From assembly GCF_032854445.1 (NCBI RefSeq), contig NC_088303.1, positions 33,831,265 to 33,895,264 on the forward strand: 64,000 nt of DNA, given 5' to 3'. This stretch comes from Liolophura sinensis (taxonomy: Eukaryota; Mollusca; Polyplacophora; Chitonida; Chitonidae). How positions within the stretch are numbered: the stretch's first letter is position 1; each line of letters begins with the position of its first letter. Of the stretch, positions 23,301 through 35,832 are shown piece by piece. Below the pieces are notes generated by a model. It was not told where the DNA came from, did not search any database, and saw nothing but the letters and a program-made list of their open reading frames with translations. The position numbers and the translations under genes were made by a program.

Positions 23301-25553
23301 AGGGTTAAAGTTGTCTCCCCTGTTGCCACGTGTCTAGAGTATTTATCAAAATCGAACAACTGAAGTTTCAGTTTGTAAAGTTTCAAATCTTCCTCTGGAA
23401 TGTCCAATGAAAAAGTCTCATTAAAAACCGGATCCGTGGAGTCCTTCTGAATTCGTGTCCTTTTCTCGAATTGCAGTTCACTTTTTGCCTCCTCCCGGGT
23501 AAGCTTTTCCCGTAAACTTCGGGACTTGGCTTTTCTGTACAGTTTTACTTTCACGTACTGATCGGCTATCCCATGCTCTTCGATCAAATCTTTTACACCA
23601 GCAACCTTGATGTACAATGTTCCCCCCTCGCTGTCATACTTAAGTGAAAAGTCAATGCAACCCCCGCGAAATCTGGATGATAAAGTAGTCCCTTCAGGAG
23701 ATCCAGGCCGTGAAGAAGAGGAAGAACCTGGGGAACTATTTTCGCCACCATCAGTCTTGTAATCAAACTATAAAAAGAAAGAGGCATGTTAACCGCAACT
23801 CTTCGCTGGTGCATATTTTCATAACAAATGTGTAAAAAAAAGTGTTATAATACAGGTCCTATAACTCCATTAAAGACAGTTAAATTTAGGAAATCTCACA
23901 GGTTTTCGCGATAACTAAACAAATTGTCCACTGCACATACATAAATATGAACAAAGATGACTTTCTGAATGGATGGGTATGAATTTGCTTTTCTGAACTG
24001 CTTGGATATTTGACAGAAATTATTATTTACAAAGTGACCAAAGCCTCGCTGGTTTTCGTGCTCAAAATATCCGCTAGGCCTGTCCTAACCAGATGACTCA
24101 CCCGTTCTCGTGGTAACTCAATAAAATCTTCGCTACTGGTGTCTGGACCAGATGATTCTCTGATTGGCTTGAGTTTGTGTGTCTGAGGCGATTTGACCTT
24201 TGACATGGCCTCTGAGCTTGTTGAACCGTAAGACAGGACAGGCATTAACTTCAATTCCTCTTTTCTCCATCTTTCCTCTGGAGATTCTAAAAATAAATGT
24301 TTTTTCCGTCAGCGGCACATCGCATAAGAGACCCATAGCTACAGCGCAGTATATGAAATATGTAAAATATAAACTATTACAATCTTACATTTCCCCCTTC
24401 ACATATAAGATGTTCTTGTGGCCAAAATGTTCTTGAGTCAAATCATTAAGTTCAACACTTACATCACGTATGCCTAATATCAGAGGATGATCTAAAACAT
24501 TAAGGCTTTAATTAGATGTTGTTGAGTTTTTTTTCTCTTTCATTTCGGCCCACAAGTACCATTGGTGTACATAAAACTGTTTCTGGAACTCAAATTATGG
24601 TTGATACATTGTCGTGCCATAAAGAACCAGTGTACAAATTTGTTTTCCATCGCTCTTTTATTGCTGCTTCACTGAGACGCCTTACCGAAGTCAAGTTACC
24701 CGCCCTGCCCGAGCCATTATTCTGATAAGGGTCGTCGTACGCACTATTCCCTTCATGCTGAAAGCCAAGCGAGGAAGTTACAACTTCCTCTTTTAAAGTC
24801 TTCGGTGTGACTCGACCCAGGATTGACCCTAGATCTACCGCTAGCGAAGCGTAGTTACACAGTGCACCCCTTCTTGATTTATTTATTTATTTATTTATGT
24901 ATTAGACTGGTGTTTAACGTCCTATACTCAACATTTTTTCACTTACAGGACACTGGTCAGATTTATGAGTGGAGGTAACCAGGGTGTCCACCGCCCATTG
25001 TCAGGTACCTAGCAAACCTTCTGACTTAAAGCTGCATCTGAATTAACGAGAGCTGGATATGAACACAGAAACCCAATGATCTAGCACGTGACAATCACAG
25101 TGAACTATAACCGTCTCAGCCAGCGAAAAAAATATTTGAACACGGCGTTGCATAACGATGAAATAAATAAACCAGAGAATGAAGTCAGTTATAGTATCGA
25201 AGTTCAACATCGTACGTGCAATGAAAACGCCCACGGATACATCTACATATAGCTCTTCGTTAACATGACCTTAGAGTAGATGCATACTGCCGGTTGAGCT
25301 AAAACACGATGTTGAAAGATTACTAGTTATGAGATTCCATACCTATGTCGTTGTACTTGGCTCTGATTGGACAGTGATCATGCAGCCAACAACTGGGTGA
25401 GAGTTTACAGACGACAATGATAACAGTGATCAGCAAAATTGCCGCACAAGCAGCAAGTATGGCGAGCCTATCGAATACGTCCAGCTCCACTAAGACGTAC
25501 GTCTCCGGCGTTGTAGTCTGTCTACCCTCCCATACTTGCTTCTCCAATGCCAT
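20373..25553 (-). CDS. Synaptotagmin-like protein, 5 coding exons, 453 aa
   Basis: Exons on the minus strand are 25553-25343, 24286-24102, 23767-23234, 22989-22872 and 20686-20373. All have GT-AG borders and consistent phases. The N-terminus has one membrane segment (about 30-50, LAILAACAAILLITVIIVVC), then Cys55 and Cys61 as likely palmitoylation sites. A Ser-rich linker leads to C2A (about 168-309, IADQYVKVKL and LFDFDKYSRH) and then C2B (about 311-450), ending in the typical synaptotagmin CWHKL. C2A keeps some aspartates (ADQY, FDFD), but the loop-1 Asp and the last loop-3 Asp are replaced. In C2B, loop 3 reads MHISSEKVEP with none. It probably acts in membrane trafficking largely without calcium, like Syt12-type members; the exact paralogue is uncertain. 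A 27-bp minisatellite begins at the stop codon. The gene converges on the receptor gene to its left. Confidence 0.88.
20911..21397 (+). repeat. Tandem array of about 120-140-bp units, four copies, with poly-G tracts (synaptotagmin intron)
   Basis: ggtgaggatttgggccat recurs at about 20914, 21034, 21174 and 21313. Each copy is followed by gacaagagatgaacc and agtgtgggtcaggggctaac. G-runs of up to 12 (near 21138 and 21266) vary between units and explain the changing period. It lies in the last synaptotagmin intron. Confidence 0.9.
21640..21737 (-). repeat. SINE family A, 3' fragment
   Basis: The reverse complement of the tail and lower body (gccgaactcaagaatatttc), diverged and 5'-truncated. Confidence 0.75.
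22165..22396 (+). repeat. SINE family E copy (tRNA-derived)
   Basis: The head ttggctcagattgttaaatt leads to a B-box-like gtgttcgaatccagc, then gccgattaggctacggcttt. The lower body gaccgccgccttgagtgatg ends in aaaaattcttgaatacagcc. The tail is related to that of family A but the body is different. A second partial copy is at 55407. Confidence 0.75.
22466..22822 (-). repeat. SINE family B, near full length
   Basis: On the minus strand it runs from a tRNA-like head (gctagcacaatttgtagagc) through gactcgacccaggattgacc (seen on + at about 22750-22770) to a tail of gtgag/cactc repeats (22466-22480). It serves as one of the reference copies for family B. Confidence 0.85.
24648..24850 (-). repeat. 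SINE family B, tail missing
   Basis: It shares gagacgccttaccgaag, gctgaaagccaagcgaggaa and gtgactcgacccaggattga with the copy at 22466. The 3' tail is absent. Confidence 0.85.
24881..25085 (-). repeat. SINE-like element, diverged, with TTTA-repeat end
   Basis: Read on the + strand it begins with a run of atttatttatttattt, then ggtgtttaacgtcctatact and ttttcacttacaggacac. This is a relative of the family A/E tail with a different body. It lies in the synaptotagmin intron next to exon 1. Confidence 0.6.
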
Positions 25554-25676
25554 CCTCTATATTCTATACAAGGGTCATGTTCATCTGGAATGAGAAAGAC
25601 AATTGGTCGTAAAGAACAGTAATGTGAGTTTCAAAGAGCCGAGAACTGTAAAAGCGTGGATGAAATGAATGGTGAT

Positions 25677-25780
25677 TTTATTTATTTATTTATTTAACTG
25701 GTGTTTTACGCCGTACTAAAGAATATTTCACTCATGCGACGGCCGCCAGCCGTTTTCGGAAGAAACCGGGTGAATCCGTA
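25677..25780 (-). repeat. SINE family A, 3' fragment
   Basis: tggtgttttacgccgtacta followed by the lower body, truncated. It is the first repeat upstream of the synaptotagmin start codon. Confidence 0.8.
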
Positions 25781-25927
25781 TACAAATCTCTTTATGGCTA
25801 CATATTTTAATAAGCCTTTTCTTGTCTTATCAATTCTATGGCGACCGTGACCCTCCACTACACTATAGATATCGTAAGGCCTTGGGCTGAATGAGAAGAT
25901 TGTCGGTGGTCATTCTTATATTACAAC

Positions 25928-26149
25928 CGTGGCCTAGATGCTGCAGCGTGCTAGTGCAGCGCAATGGCCCAGTAGCCTCTCGCCAGTGTAGTCGCTGGGA
26001 GTCCAGTTCATGCTGGCCTCGTCTCCGGTCGTACATGTCCGTCGGAAGGTCTGCCAGCAACCCGGCTTCATCCCCAACGCTGGAAGCCGTCGAATAAGTG
26101 AAATATTCTTGAGTACGGCGTAACAAATCAATCAAATAAATAAATACAC
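25928..26149 (+). repeat. SINE family A, diverged copy
   Basis: The head is damaged (gtggcctagatgctgcagcg). The body tctgccagcaacccggcttc and the tail gagtacggcgtaacaaatca are recognisable. Confidence 0.8.
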
Positions 26150-26169
26150 TAGACTTTGGCTTAATTAAA

Positions 26170-26340
26170 CATTTATTTATTTGAATTGTTTTTTCATCCC
26201 GTACTCAATAATTTTTCACTTATACGACGGTGGTCGGAGTTACGGGTGGAGGGGGACTCGGAGTGCCCGGATTAAACTACTACCATTCAGCAGATATCCG
26301 GCAAACTTTCGATCTGACTTACAACCACAACCGAAGCAGA
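26170..26340 (-). repeat. SINE-like element, diverged from family A
   Basis: The reverse complement of a tail ending in tttatttattt, plus tttcacttatacgacggtgg. The body differs from standard family A. Confidence 0.6.
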
Positions 26341-27330
26341 GAAAGCTGAATTTATTTCTTTATTAAGTACTAACTGATTAATTGACTGATGGATTGATTA
26401 GCGCCTTGTTGAAGTTTTTTTTTTCTGTTGCACGATGCCGGTGGCTTTTATTGATGACGTAAACCGGGAAGTTTTTCCGACAATTTTTCTGATATTTTAC
26501 ATACATATATATGCATATCTGCACACCGTTGAAGAGAAAGCGTCTTCGACAAATGTTAAACTGCGCAGACTGCCGGACGAGTGATGTTGATTTTTTACAG
26601 TCACCAAAACACCTGAATGATTCAACATTTATTCCAGCAAGGTTGTACTATATCATCTATATCTATTTCATACCTAAACTTCTTAAATTTAAATCTGAAG
26701 AGATGATACAAATAATCCAGGACTTCATTCAGGGCTTGAAAGTTTTACCAAAATGAGTTTGTTGGTGAGATGTTACATCACTAAAAAGCCGTCACAAAAT
26801 CAGCGCAAATACAACGCGTAGTCTTTAGTGTGAACTCTATGTCACGGGCCTGTACTTTACATCCGGGCTTTAATATCCTCTTTATCGAGGTCTGATCTAG
26901 TGTACTTTGTCGAACTACATTACATATAGGTCTATACAGTAAAAATAGCAGATATTTATGCAGATATAAACACATATCTATGCTTGGACAGCTGGATCTA
27001 GACTATATCACATGTACCATGTGACATCGAGCGGTTTTCGCAGTTTTTATCTCTAGATTATTACTCCTAACAGCTCTGGGGTGAACTCATTATGGGAAGG
27101 TATTTACGAGTCCTCGTTTTTTAAAACTTGGAAATGAGACCGTAAATTATAAGTCACGTGTAGAACAAATAGATGAGTATATAAACATACCGATAGTTTT
27201 ATATCGACATTAAAAGAAAAAAACTATATTGTAAATAGGTCCCATATTTTGCCTTCTATTGTTCAGTTGAAGACTTGTGATGGTAAATTCCTTACTTTTT
27301 ATGCATTGGCATTTGAAAGTTACAAGCAGT
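26341..27330. other. No gene recognised
   Basis: AT-rich intergenic DNA with no reading frame or repeat that I can name. Confidence 0.4.
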
Positions 27331-27592
27331 TTATTTATTTAATTATCAATCTGACTGATGTTTTACGCCGTACTCAAGAATATTTCACTTATACGACGGC
27401 GGCCAGCTTTCTGGTGGGAGGAAACTGGGCGTGATCGAGAAACCCATGACAATCCACAGGTTGCTGAAAGACCTTCCCACATCAGACCGGAGAGGAACCC
27501 AGCATGAACTGGACTTGAACTCACAGCGACCTCATTGGTGAGAAGCTCCTGAGTCATTGCGCCGCTCAGGCACGCTAACCACCTCGGCCTAT
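27331..27592 (-). repeat. SINE family A, nearly full length, variant head
   Basis: It extends from the tail (ttttacgccgtactcaagaa) to a head reading gctaaccacctcggcc on the + strand. That is, the element head has gaggtggttagc in place of cagttggttagc, the same variant as the copy at 33498. Confidence 0.88.
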
Positions 27593-29950
27593 AAGCATGT
27601 TTGGATGAACACATTTCATTGCGCATGGTTATTTACATCGTTATCAAGCCTGTGATATAAAACCTTATATAGTACCAGCAACGAATGCATGCAGGAAATA
27701 TATACATTTGCGAGTAATACTTTGAGTCATAATGAGACCCGATTTTATCATTTCCAAGAAATGATTATTCTGTGGGAGTTTTAATGATTTAGCTTTCGGC
27801 AAAGTTCTCATAAGATTTTGAAATCGGAAATATATGTTCTTCGCAAAATAGATTAATTACAATTGTCCAGCTATATCTGAACCGATATAGCTGTCAACAA
27901 ATCAGTCTCATTCAAATAGAAAATTATATAACTGCTCTATATATAGCGGTCATCGTCAAATTGGCACAATTGTTTCTAACATCCTCAAAGTAGGTTTCCT
28001 TACGATATCAATCTGATATGTACGTTGTTACTGAATGTCACACGCAAGAATGTTTTCTGCATACATGTATGTTGGTGGCCAGTATAACTATGAGCAAAAG
28101 AAGCCTCAGTGCTCCGATTAAACCATCAACATTTGGCAAAATATACAGGCGAACTTTGCCACATGTGACATATGCCATAGAGGTGACAAGGCAAGTTGTG
28201 TTTAACGAGCCCCATGTAAGAGAACACGAAAGAGGATAATCGACCCTCCGCATAGAAGAATGCATGTAAACCTGGTGTAAGACTGCACGAAAAAGTATCA
28301 TCGACCTGTCATTGTAACCAAGGCAAAGAGAAGAATGCAAACTTCACGTAAGACTTCACGAAAGAACACCGTCGACGTCGTAACGACACCTATGTCCAGG
28401 GAACAAAGGACATAGAGGAATCGTGAAAATGCTTTGTCCGGAAATGGTTGAGCCCGTGCCTCGTGTGAACATAGGATTGAAAGGCAAGCATCATATCCAT
28501 TCGGCCACGAATCGTTGCTGACCATTATACTTATGGACTTATCTATACAAAATTGCATTCTAACTAACCCGTCTTAACTTAGAGAGCATGATGTATTGTT
28601 TACCTGGCTTCTGGCGTGTTTTTTAGATTGTTTGTAACACGCAACTGAACAACCCTTTGTCTGATAACTGCATAACCCGCATTTATTGCGCATGCCCTAC
28701 CCCAACAGCAAATTAGTCCGACAAAAAGACCTTATACTGACTCCTTTGTGGTGTTTTGTTCCACTTTTCTCCCAGCTCGAACAAACTTTTTAGTATGTCG
28801 ATCTGACACCTTATCTTCTAACATGGACTAATCGCTTAACGAGGGGCCTGGGTGTAAGATGACATGGATGTTTTGTCGGATGTTGCAGCCATTATGAATT
28901 TGCAGTTGTTTACAGTCCTGGGTCCGCTTGCACAGATGGATCGTACCTATAATTGATTTTAAAATCTTACAGGAGACTTTACAATCTGCTTTAAAAGTAA
29001 GCTACGCCGCTTGCACAATGGGACTATAAGGCGATCTTAAGTATCTGAAGTATCGATTGCGATCGTTCCCTAATTTGACAGCCAGCCAATAACTTTTTTT
29101 ATATCAATAACTTTTCTTGCCTTCATTTTCAAGAGCTCTACATCATACTGATTCAGCGGATGAAAACAACAAAATGTGAAATATTTCTTTGAATTGCACA
29201 TCTCTGCAAATTCCAAAAAGTTCTAACAGTGTATCAAATTCAAGCATTTGTACGTTAATTTTGGGGCTATTGCAACAGGGTTGCCCCGAATGTAATTTCT
29301 AATGATAAGTTTCTTCTATCATAACTTATAATCCCTTGGTGCTGGGGGATGGAGGGGGGTGGGGGGTCGTCGATTGTAAGTGAAAGCTACGATCGTCACA
29401 CTAATGATTCGCGTGTACCATACTATCTGCTTGCACTTTTCTCTACAAAAAAATTAACCCAACATAACCACCATTTTTTTGCTTGCGATTTATTTAAAAT
29501 GTGGTTGCTGGAAATGGAGTCAAAGCATTTCCGTGACAGCATTTTCGTGAAAGCATTTTCGTATCACAGCTCTTTCACTCATTACAGGGTTCGCAGGAAA
29601 ATGTACGAGTTGCGCACGTGTAACCTATAAGCATACACATGTTGTATCGCTCATAATTCATCAGATTGCGTACATTTTATTTGAGGGTTTGCAACACCTG
29701 AGCTTTTCATGACCCCAATGCAGAGTACCCGAGAAAACTTAGAAAAATACATATAGAGGAAACTGGGTTGTCGAAGTCTGTAACCATCTGCATACACTCC
29801 CACGATAAGCAGATATTTCAGTGAATATTTAAAACACACATACAAAAGGCCAGGCAAATTTACGAGGACTGCTTTCTTATACTTCTGCATTTGTATTTTA
29901 ATCACTAAACTTAAAACCGATGTTTTGTTTTTTCAGGTACTTAGCATAAG
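27593..29950. other. No gene recognised
   Basis: No supported coding sequence. 28216-28380 holds two to three diverged units of roughly 65 bases (gtaag-act-cacgaaa, then atcgac, then agaatgca). 29343-29368 is a G-rich run. Confidence 0.4.
28216..28380 (+). repeat. Diverged short tandem repeat, about 65-bp unit
   Basis: Three approximate copies of gtaaga-(n)-cacgaaa-(n)-tcgacc, separated by aagagaagaatgca-type spacers. Confidence 0.5.
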
Positions 29951-30042
29951 CGACCGGTTTCCTCCCACCATAACGCTGGCCGCCGTCGCATAGGTGAAAT
30001 ATTCTTGAGTACGGCGTAAACCACCACTCAGATATATAAACA
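29951..30042 (+). repeat. SINE family A, 3' fragment
   Basis: ggtttcctcccaccataacg through gagtacggcgtaaaccacca. Confidence 0.85.
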
Positions 30043-32849
30043 AATCGCAAGCAAAAATTTCTACTTACAGCTACACGGGAAATCCCATTTTCAAAAGAGA
30101 TGGCAACAACACGTGTTTGTCACTATTTAATTCTGAAGACTAAACCAAACCCTAAATTATACGATAAGGTCACAGCCAAGTAAGTGATGCAGAAAAGACA
30201 TTTCTGATGACTGCTTTAATTCAAAATTCATCGCCGCAAATAATGCTTTACCGCAAGTTGAAATCTGACACATTTTTGAGGTGATCGAAATTCAGATTTC
30301 TAGGGCTCAAAAATAGCATCTAAAATCGTATTTCATATTAAATCAGAGTTAAGTTATGCTTAATTTATGCAATGAAGCAAGTCAAGCCCTAGCCTTACAG
30401 CTGGCTAGGCCCCGCGGAGCTGTAAAACGCCTCTGATTGTTATCGATAACCCTGTAAATTTTAATGGGTGTAATAAGTAATATGCTTACAGCCATATTTC
30501 TTAAATTCATATATATGTGTTGACCTACATATGTATGTATATGCTTGTGTACGTTGTTAATTAACTTACATTCTTTTGTCGTTTTTTTTATTCTGTGGGC
30601 ACATTCGTATTTATTTATATTTGATGTTATCCGGATTTTGAATTATGAACTTGTCATGTATGCATACAGTCTTCATGTGTGAGCATTTATGCAAATTCAA
30701 AAAAAAAAATTCCTTAAAATTCACGAGCATAGGAACTGTAGGCCTAAATGTTATCATTTTTAATTTCTATGTATTTAATTTGCGGATCGTTACAGTTTTT
30801 AACCTTCCGAGTATATTTTAATCTAACTATATACAGTATAGATTTTCATATATCAGCATACTGTCGAAACGGAAATGTTATGTCGTTAAAAATACTGAAT
30901 CCAATATTTTGGCACTTTTGGGGAAGTGAATGCATTTGTAATGTTCGGTTAACACTGTTTTACGTTAAAAATTAACTCTTTGCAAAATGCTACACAACTG
31001 CTAAACTAAAATAACTTAAAGTCAAATTAACATTTTGAGATGTTACCTCCCGCGCCTTCACAAAGCCTTTAACAAAATGAAGGTTCAGCAAATTTTGTAA
31101 CCTAAATAACATTATCTTATGGCCTGTAAACAGTCAATACGCGCATGGCGTCACATTTTAAGGTGAATACACTCACGATTTAACAAGTTGTATCATTTTA
31201 ACAGTTTCTGGAATTTAAATGCTGACCTTTTAACATTTGCATTCTGAAAGTGTACTTACCTGAACTCTATAATATCCACCTCTAGCCACCGCCTACAGAT
31301 AAGCCCTGAACCATGTAACACTATTTCTATCGAACGCTTCACGCATTTTCACAGGAATTTGATGAGATCCGTGTACTGTATCGTTTGTTTCCTCGGTCGT
31401 GTGAGCTTAAAAGTCACGGTAGACCCATCTGAGATTGAAAGCTTTAGCTCACAAACCATAAATCCCCGCCTCTGTGTACAATCGTCCGTGGAATTTGACC
31501 ACAATTTCCTTCAGAGTTGGTTAATGCAATGTACAAAACTCCTGACTGTAAAGGTCTGCATATGTGCATGGCCGGTCACCTAAACACACATCTGAACAGC
31601 GCGACGATCTTGCAACTCACAGAAATAGACCTAAAATGGCCTATTTCCAAAGGTCGAGTTATTTCTGAGTTTGTATGCCCCGTGGTACGCATCCATCAGA
31701 ATCTCACCCAGCGTCAAGCAGCTCGGTTTAGACGACTTCCAGATGAAATAGAACTAAACAGGAGACATATATCCACGGTCTGTTTCACTGATCTACCATC
31801 CGTGAAGATTTTGTGAGAGCGTCGTTCAAACGCACAACAAATATAGAACTTTCTGTCTAAGTAATTTTATGGACGACCTGTACACTGCCATACATAGACT
31901 GATAAACTTTTTACACGAACCTGTACATATGTAGGTCTCACAGACTCATTCCAGCATACAATCCACTCTGACATTTGCCGGGATCAAATGACATACATGT
32001 AGTCCATGTAAAACACATATATAGACGACATATCATTCCAGCTGGGTATGTACCTTCCACAATATACAGCCCGTATGCTGTACAGCAACACACACATTTA
32101 TGATTTTCTCTATAGGTCTATACCAGCATACTTCTGACCTAAAGAACTATTGAAGAATGGCCTGGATGACGGTTTATAGGTTTATATCGACTATATACAC
32201 ACATATACAGAGGCATACATGTACGCGGTGCATACATGTATATAGGCTCCCGCTGTCCTGCTACAGTTACTGAATCTGTCGCCTGATCACGCGTCACAAG
32301 CGCTATACGCACAGCTGTTGCCTGTTTTTCAGAGCATCCATCAATATATGCGGTATTATTTAGATGTTTAGATATGTAGGTATATGTCAACAGATAGGCA
32401 AGGCTACAGAGGGCTCACCCAAGCATACACAGGCCTGTTGCATTGGCAGTTCTATATTCTTACATCCTGCCCGGTAACATTCCGCAAGGTATCCCTCGTA
32501 TATAGGACAGTACAAGGAACAACTGTCTAAATATTTTACCATTACCATTGAAAACATTTATGTAAACACTTGTCAAAGAGGTGAATGTGAATGTATAGTT
32601 ATTGCATTATATGTGGGTGTGGCTGCGTAAATGAGCTGTTGTATAGGCCTAAATGTAATTTGAGAGGAGGGGATGCTTTTGTTTTTTTATGTTTTAACAC
32701 ATTCACTGAAAACTAGAGTGAGCAGAATATGGCGTCTACTGCCTGCTTCGCACCACTATAAAGTCAACCATTCACTGTTTTGAACTATGACAGTTAGGCC
32801 TACTATATGAAAACACATCGATTTATGTTGTCTTACATTAAATGCAATA
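30043..32849. other. No gene recognised
   Basis: About 2.8 kb of AT-rich DNA. Two overlapping open frames at 31359-31816 (+, 74 and 99 codons) have no recognisable motif or splice context, and I do not call them genes. Confidence 0.4.
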
Positions 32850-33120
32850 GCGGGGCCTCCGTGGCCCAGTTGGTTAGCGCGCTAGCGCCGCGTAATGATC
32901 CAGGAGCCACTCAACAATGCGGTCACCGTGAGTTCAAGTCCAGCTCATGCTGGCTTCCTCTCCGGCCGTACCTGGGAAGGTCTGCCAGGAACCTGCAGAT
33001 GGTCGTGGGCTTCCCCCGGGCTCTGCCCGGTTTCCTCCCACCATAATGCTGGTCGCCAGCATTATGAAATATTCTTGAGTACGGCGTAAAACACCAATCA
33101 AATAAATAAATCAAATAAAC
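32850..33120 (+). repeat. SINE family A, full length
   Basis: The head is cctccgtggcccagttggtt, the body is complete, and the tail is gtaaaacaccaatcaaataa with further AAATA-type repeats. Confidence 0.92.
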
Positions 33121-33132
33121 AGAATAATACCA

Positions 33133-33183
33133 TCGGAATATGCCTGAATAAATATCTTGCAACCATTCGAAAAGGATGAAGAA
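33133..33183 (-). repeat. Dispersed repeat R1, short fragment
   Basis: tgcaaccattcgaaaaggat, then gaagaat, matches the end of the R1 copy at 54648-54787. Confidence 0.5.
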
Positions 33184-33497
33184 TATGTTTTGTAATCTGT
33201 AGCATTACAGAATAATAACTTATCAACTTAAGCAATGTATCTTCATGCTGTTTTACAAAAAGAGCCTCAAGTTAAGTAAATCGCAGATATGAAAAGCTAT
33301 GACATGAACGAGTACCAATTAATACTACCGCTGAGCTGGAAAAACTTGGACAATAATTTATGAAATGTAACTAAGATACTCCGTAACAGTTTTCCTATAT
33401 GTGCCAGATTTCATGAAAATCCGTGGAAAATATAGGAAGTCTTGAGCTGAGCTCCCATTTTCTTTAAGCCTTGATCATATCTTGAAACACCTGTGTT

Positions 33498-33670
33498 GGG
33501 GCCTCCGTGACCGAGGTGGTTAGCACGCCAGGGCGGCGCAATGACCCAGTGGCCTCTTATTAATGCGGTCGATATCAGTTCAAGTCCAGCTCATGCTGAC
33601 TTCCTCTTCAGCCGTAAGTGGAAGGTCTGCCGGCGTAAAACATCAGTCAAAAAATACAATAAATAAATCA
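33498..33670 (+). repeat. SINE family A, internally deleted
   Basis: The head cctccgtgaccgaggtggtt and upper body are present. The sequence then jumps from gtctgccgg directly to cgtaaaacatcagtc, losing about 100 bases. Confidence 0.85.
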
Positions 33671-34046
33671 AACATCTATAACTTGGAAAATTATTCAGAC
33701 AATTAAAGCAACCAAGAGTTCATAAATACATCTACATATTGTCTACAACATATACAAGTGTTATCTGTTGGAAGCTACGAGGAATTGCACTGACCACCCC
33801 TTATTTTATGATAGTCCACATTTTATTTGGAAAGCTCATTAACTTGTACAACTCATCTGTACACTTTTCTGAGAATCCATTGAAAACTATAGTAGGGGAT
33901 ATAATATCTGTAAAAGCAAAATGGACACCTGGGTATGTTTACATCATGATGATTAGATTGGCCAGAGATTGAACCGGTGTCACATTGACCCGGTATTTCA
34001 GATTGGCCTAGTATCAAACAGGCCGAACGACAGATTCTTTTAAGGT

Positions 34047-34056
34047 AAATAATAAC

Positions 34057-34087
<31 letters not shown>
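34047..34087 (+). repeat. (AAT)n microsatellite
   Basis: About 13 units of aat/ata, adjoining a SINE. Confidence 0.95.
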
Positions 34088-34089
<2 letters not shown>

Positions 34090-34276
34090 GAGATTGTTAG
34101 CACACCGGCTCAAGCTGACCTCCTCTCCGACCGTGCGTGTGAAGATCTCCAGCAACCTGCGGATAGTTGTGGGTTTCTCCCGGACTCAGTTTCCCAGTTT
34201 CCTCCCACCATAATACTGGCCGCCGTGGTATAAGTGAAATATTCTTGAGTACGGCGTAAAACAGCAATAAATAAAT
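34090..34276 (+). repeat. SINE family A, partial
   Basis: It starts at attgttagcacaccggctca, lacks most of the head, and has a full lower body and tail. Confidence 0.85.
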
Positions 34277-34748
34277 GTGCACAATATTTGTCTCACAAAA
34301 TTGCGTAATGGCAGTAACGTTTTTCTTTGTAGTGGCTATTAAACAATATTCTTAAACACCTTGGCTTGCGTAGAATACTTAATCGCTAAGTACTTTTTGC
34401 GAGATCTAGAGAGTCTGGGGCGGACTGATGATAAATGGGACTCGTAATTCGCCTACATCAACTATACAGTATCATGCCATCTGCGCATGCCAACTTCTAC
34501 ACGAAGTCGCTGATTGTAAGTTCTTATTCGGAAGAGTGACTATTGTTGATGATTTGGCATATTGGCAGGTATCTATCCTTGTAACCCAACTTAAAGAGGC
34601 TGTAAGCTGGAGATTTTTGGCAAATATATGACTTTGCTTAATATGTTTTTATCTCTTAAAATAAGTATTGACATGTCACTTTCTGGTAATCTAACTATAT
34701 AGCTAGAAATATTATGTAAGTATCATAGTCTCATACTTCTGCACAGCC

Positions 34749-34868
34749 ATCGTATAAAAGTGACACACCCTCATATAAAAGTGACACACCCTCATACTAA
34801 AGTGACACACCCTCAAATAAAACTCACACATCCTCATATAAAAGTGACGCACCCTCATATAAAAGTGA
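34749..34868 (+). repeat. 20-bp tandem repeat, 6 copies
   Basis: The unit cctcatataaaagtgacaca occurs six times with few changes. Confidence 0.95.
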
Positions 34869-35341
34869 ATTTAACACATCATTTCCTAATGTCACGTGGT
34901 AGTTCTAATCCGTTTATCTTTATAGAACAACAACAACAACAGTTTTTATTAGCCAGATTTTAAATATATTTAAAGTAAAAGAAAGTTAAAATATGAAGTA
35001 AGGTTCATCATACAACTGCAAACTATGCATAAAAATACTTTCATTTATTTTTTCAGACTTTCTTAAAAGTGTTGAAAATCTTTCAGATATTTGAATACTG
35101 TGGTGGGCTTTATGAGCCAAAATGATGGTATCTGGGAACTCGGACGTCATCTCCACATTTTTTCCTGATGTTCACTAGAAGGAAGGAATTTTGGGGAACA
35201 TTATTTCAGTAATCTTTTATTCATAGATAAAATGTTATTCCAACATTCAGTATCGTGATTAGAGTTGGGAAATGTGGCGTCAGACACTGATACTAAACAC
35301 TGATAGTATGGTCCGTAAAAGCCCACCTTAGAATTCAACTG

Positions 35342-35600
35342 AGGGCCTCCGTGGCTCAGTTGGTTAGCGCGCTAGCACAGCGTAATGACCCAGGAGTCTC
35401 TCACCAATGCGGTCGCTGTGAGTTCAAGTCCAGCTCATCCTGGCTTCCTCTCCGGCCGTAAGTGGGAAGGTCTTCCAGCAACCTGCGGATGGTCGTGGGT
35501 TTCCCCCGGGCTGTGCCCGGTTTCCTCCCACCATAATGCTGGCCGCCATCGTATAAGTGAAATATTCTTGAGTACGGCGTAAAACACCAATCAAAACAGA
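35342..35600 (+). repeat. SINE family A, full length, 13-bp target-site duplication
   Basis: It runs from gggcctccgtggctcagttg to caccaatcaaaacaga. The duplication tagaattcaactg flanks it at 35329-35341 and 35601-35613. The clean duplication suggests a fairly recent insertion. Confidence 0.95.
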
Positions 35601-35832
35601 TAGAATTCAACTGTTTGACATCCATCAAATCCTATCAAAATCATGAGGTAAAAACATTTCGGTACAGGCACATTTGATTTTCTCTTGCGAAACTCTTTGG
35701 TACTGATTTTCGGCATTCAAATTATTCATACAGTCTTTTCACTAGATGACTCATCTACAATGATAGCGTCGTCTGCATATCTAGGCTGACACTCTAATCG
35801 CAACGTTTAAGTTATTACACATTCCTGCTTCC

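Noticed and set aside
26781-28558. Minus-strand open frames of 60-100 codons
   Set aside because: No recognisable domain, no codon pattern like the confirmed exons, and no splice context.
31359-31816. Possible small gene from two overlapping open frames
   Set aside because: No motif, no splice pattern and no homology that I recognise. Length is within chance for this base composition.
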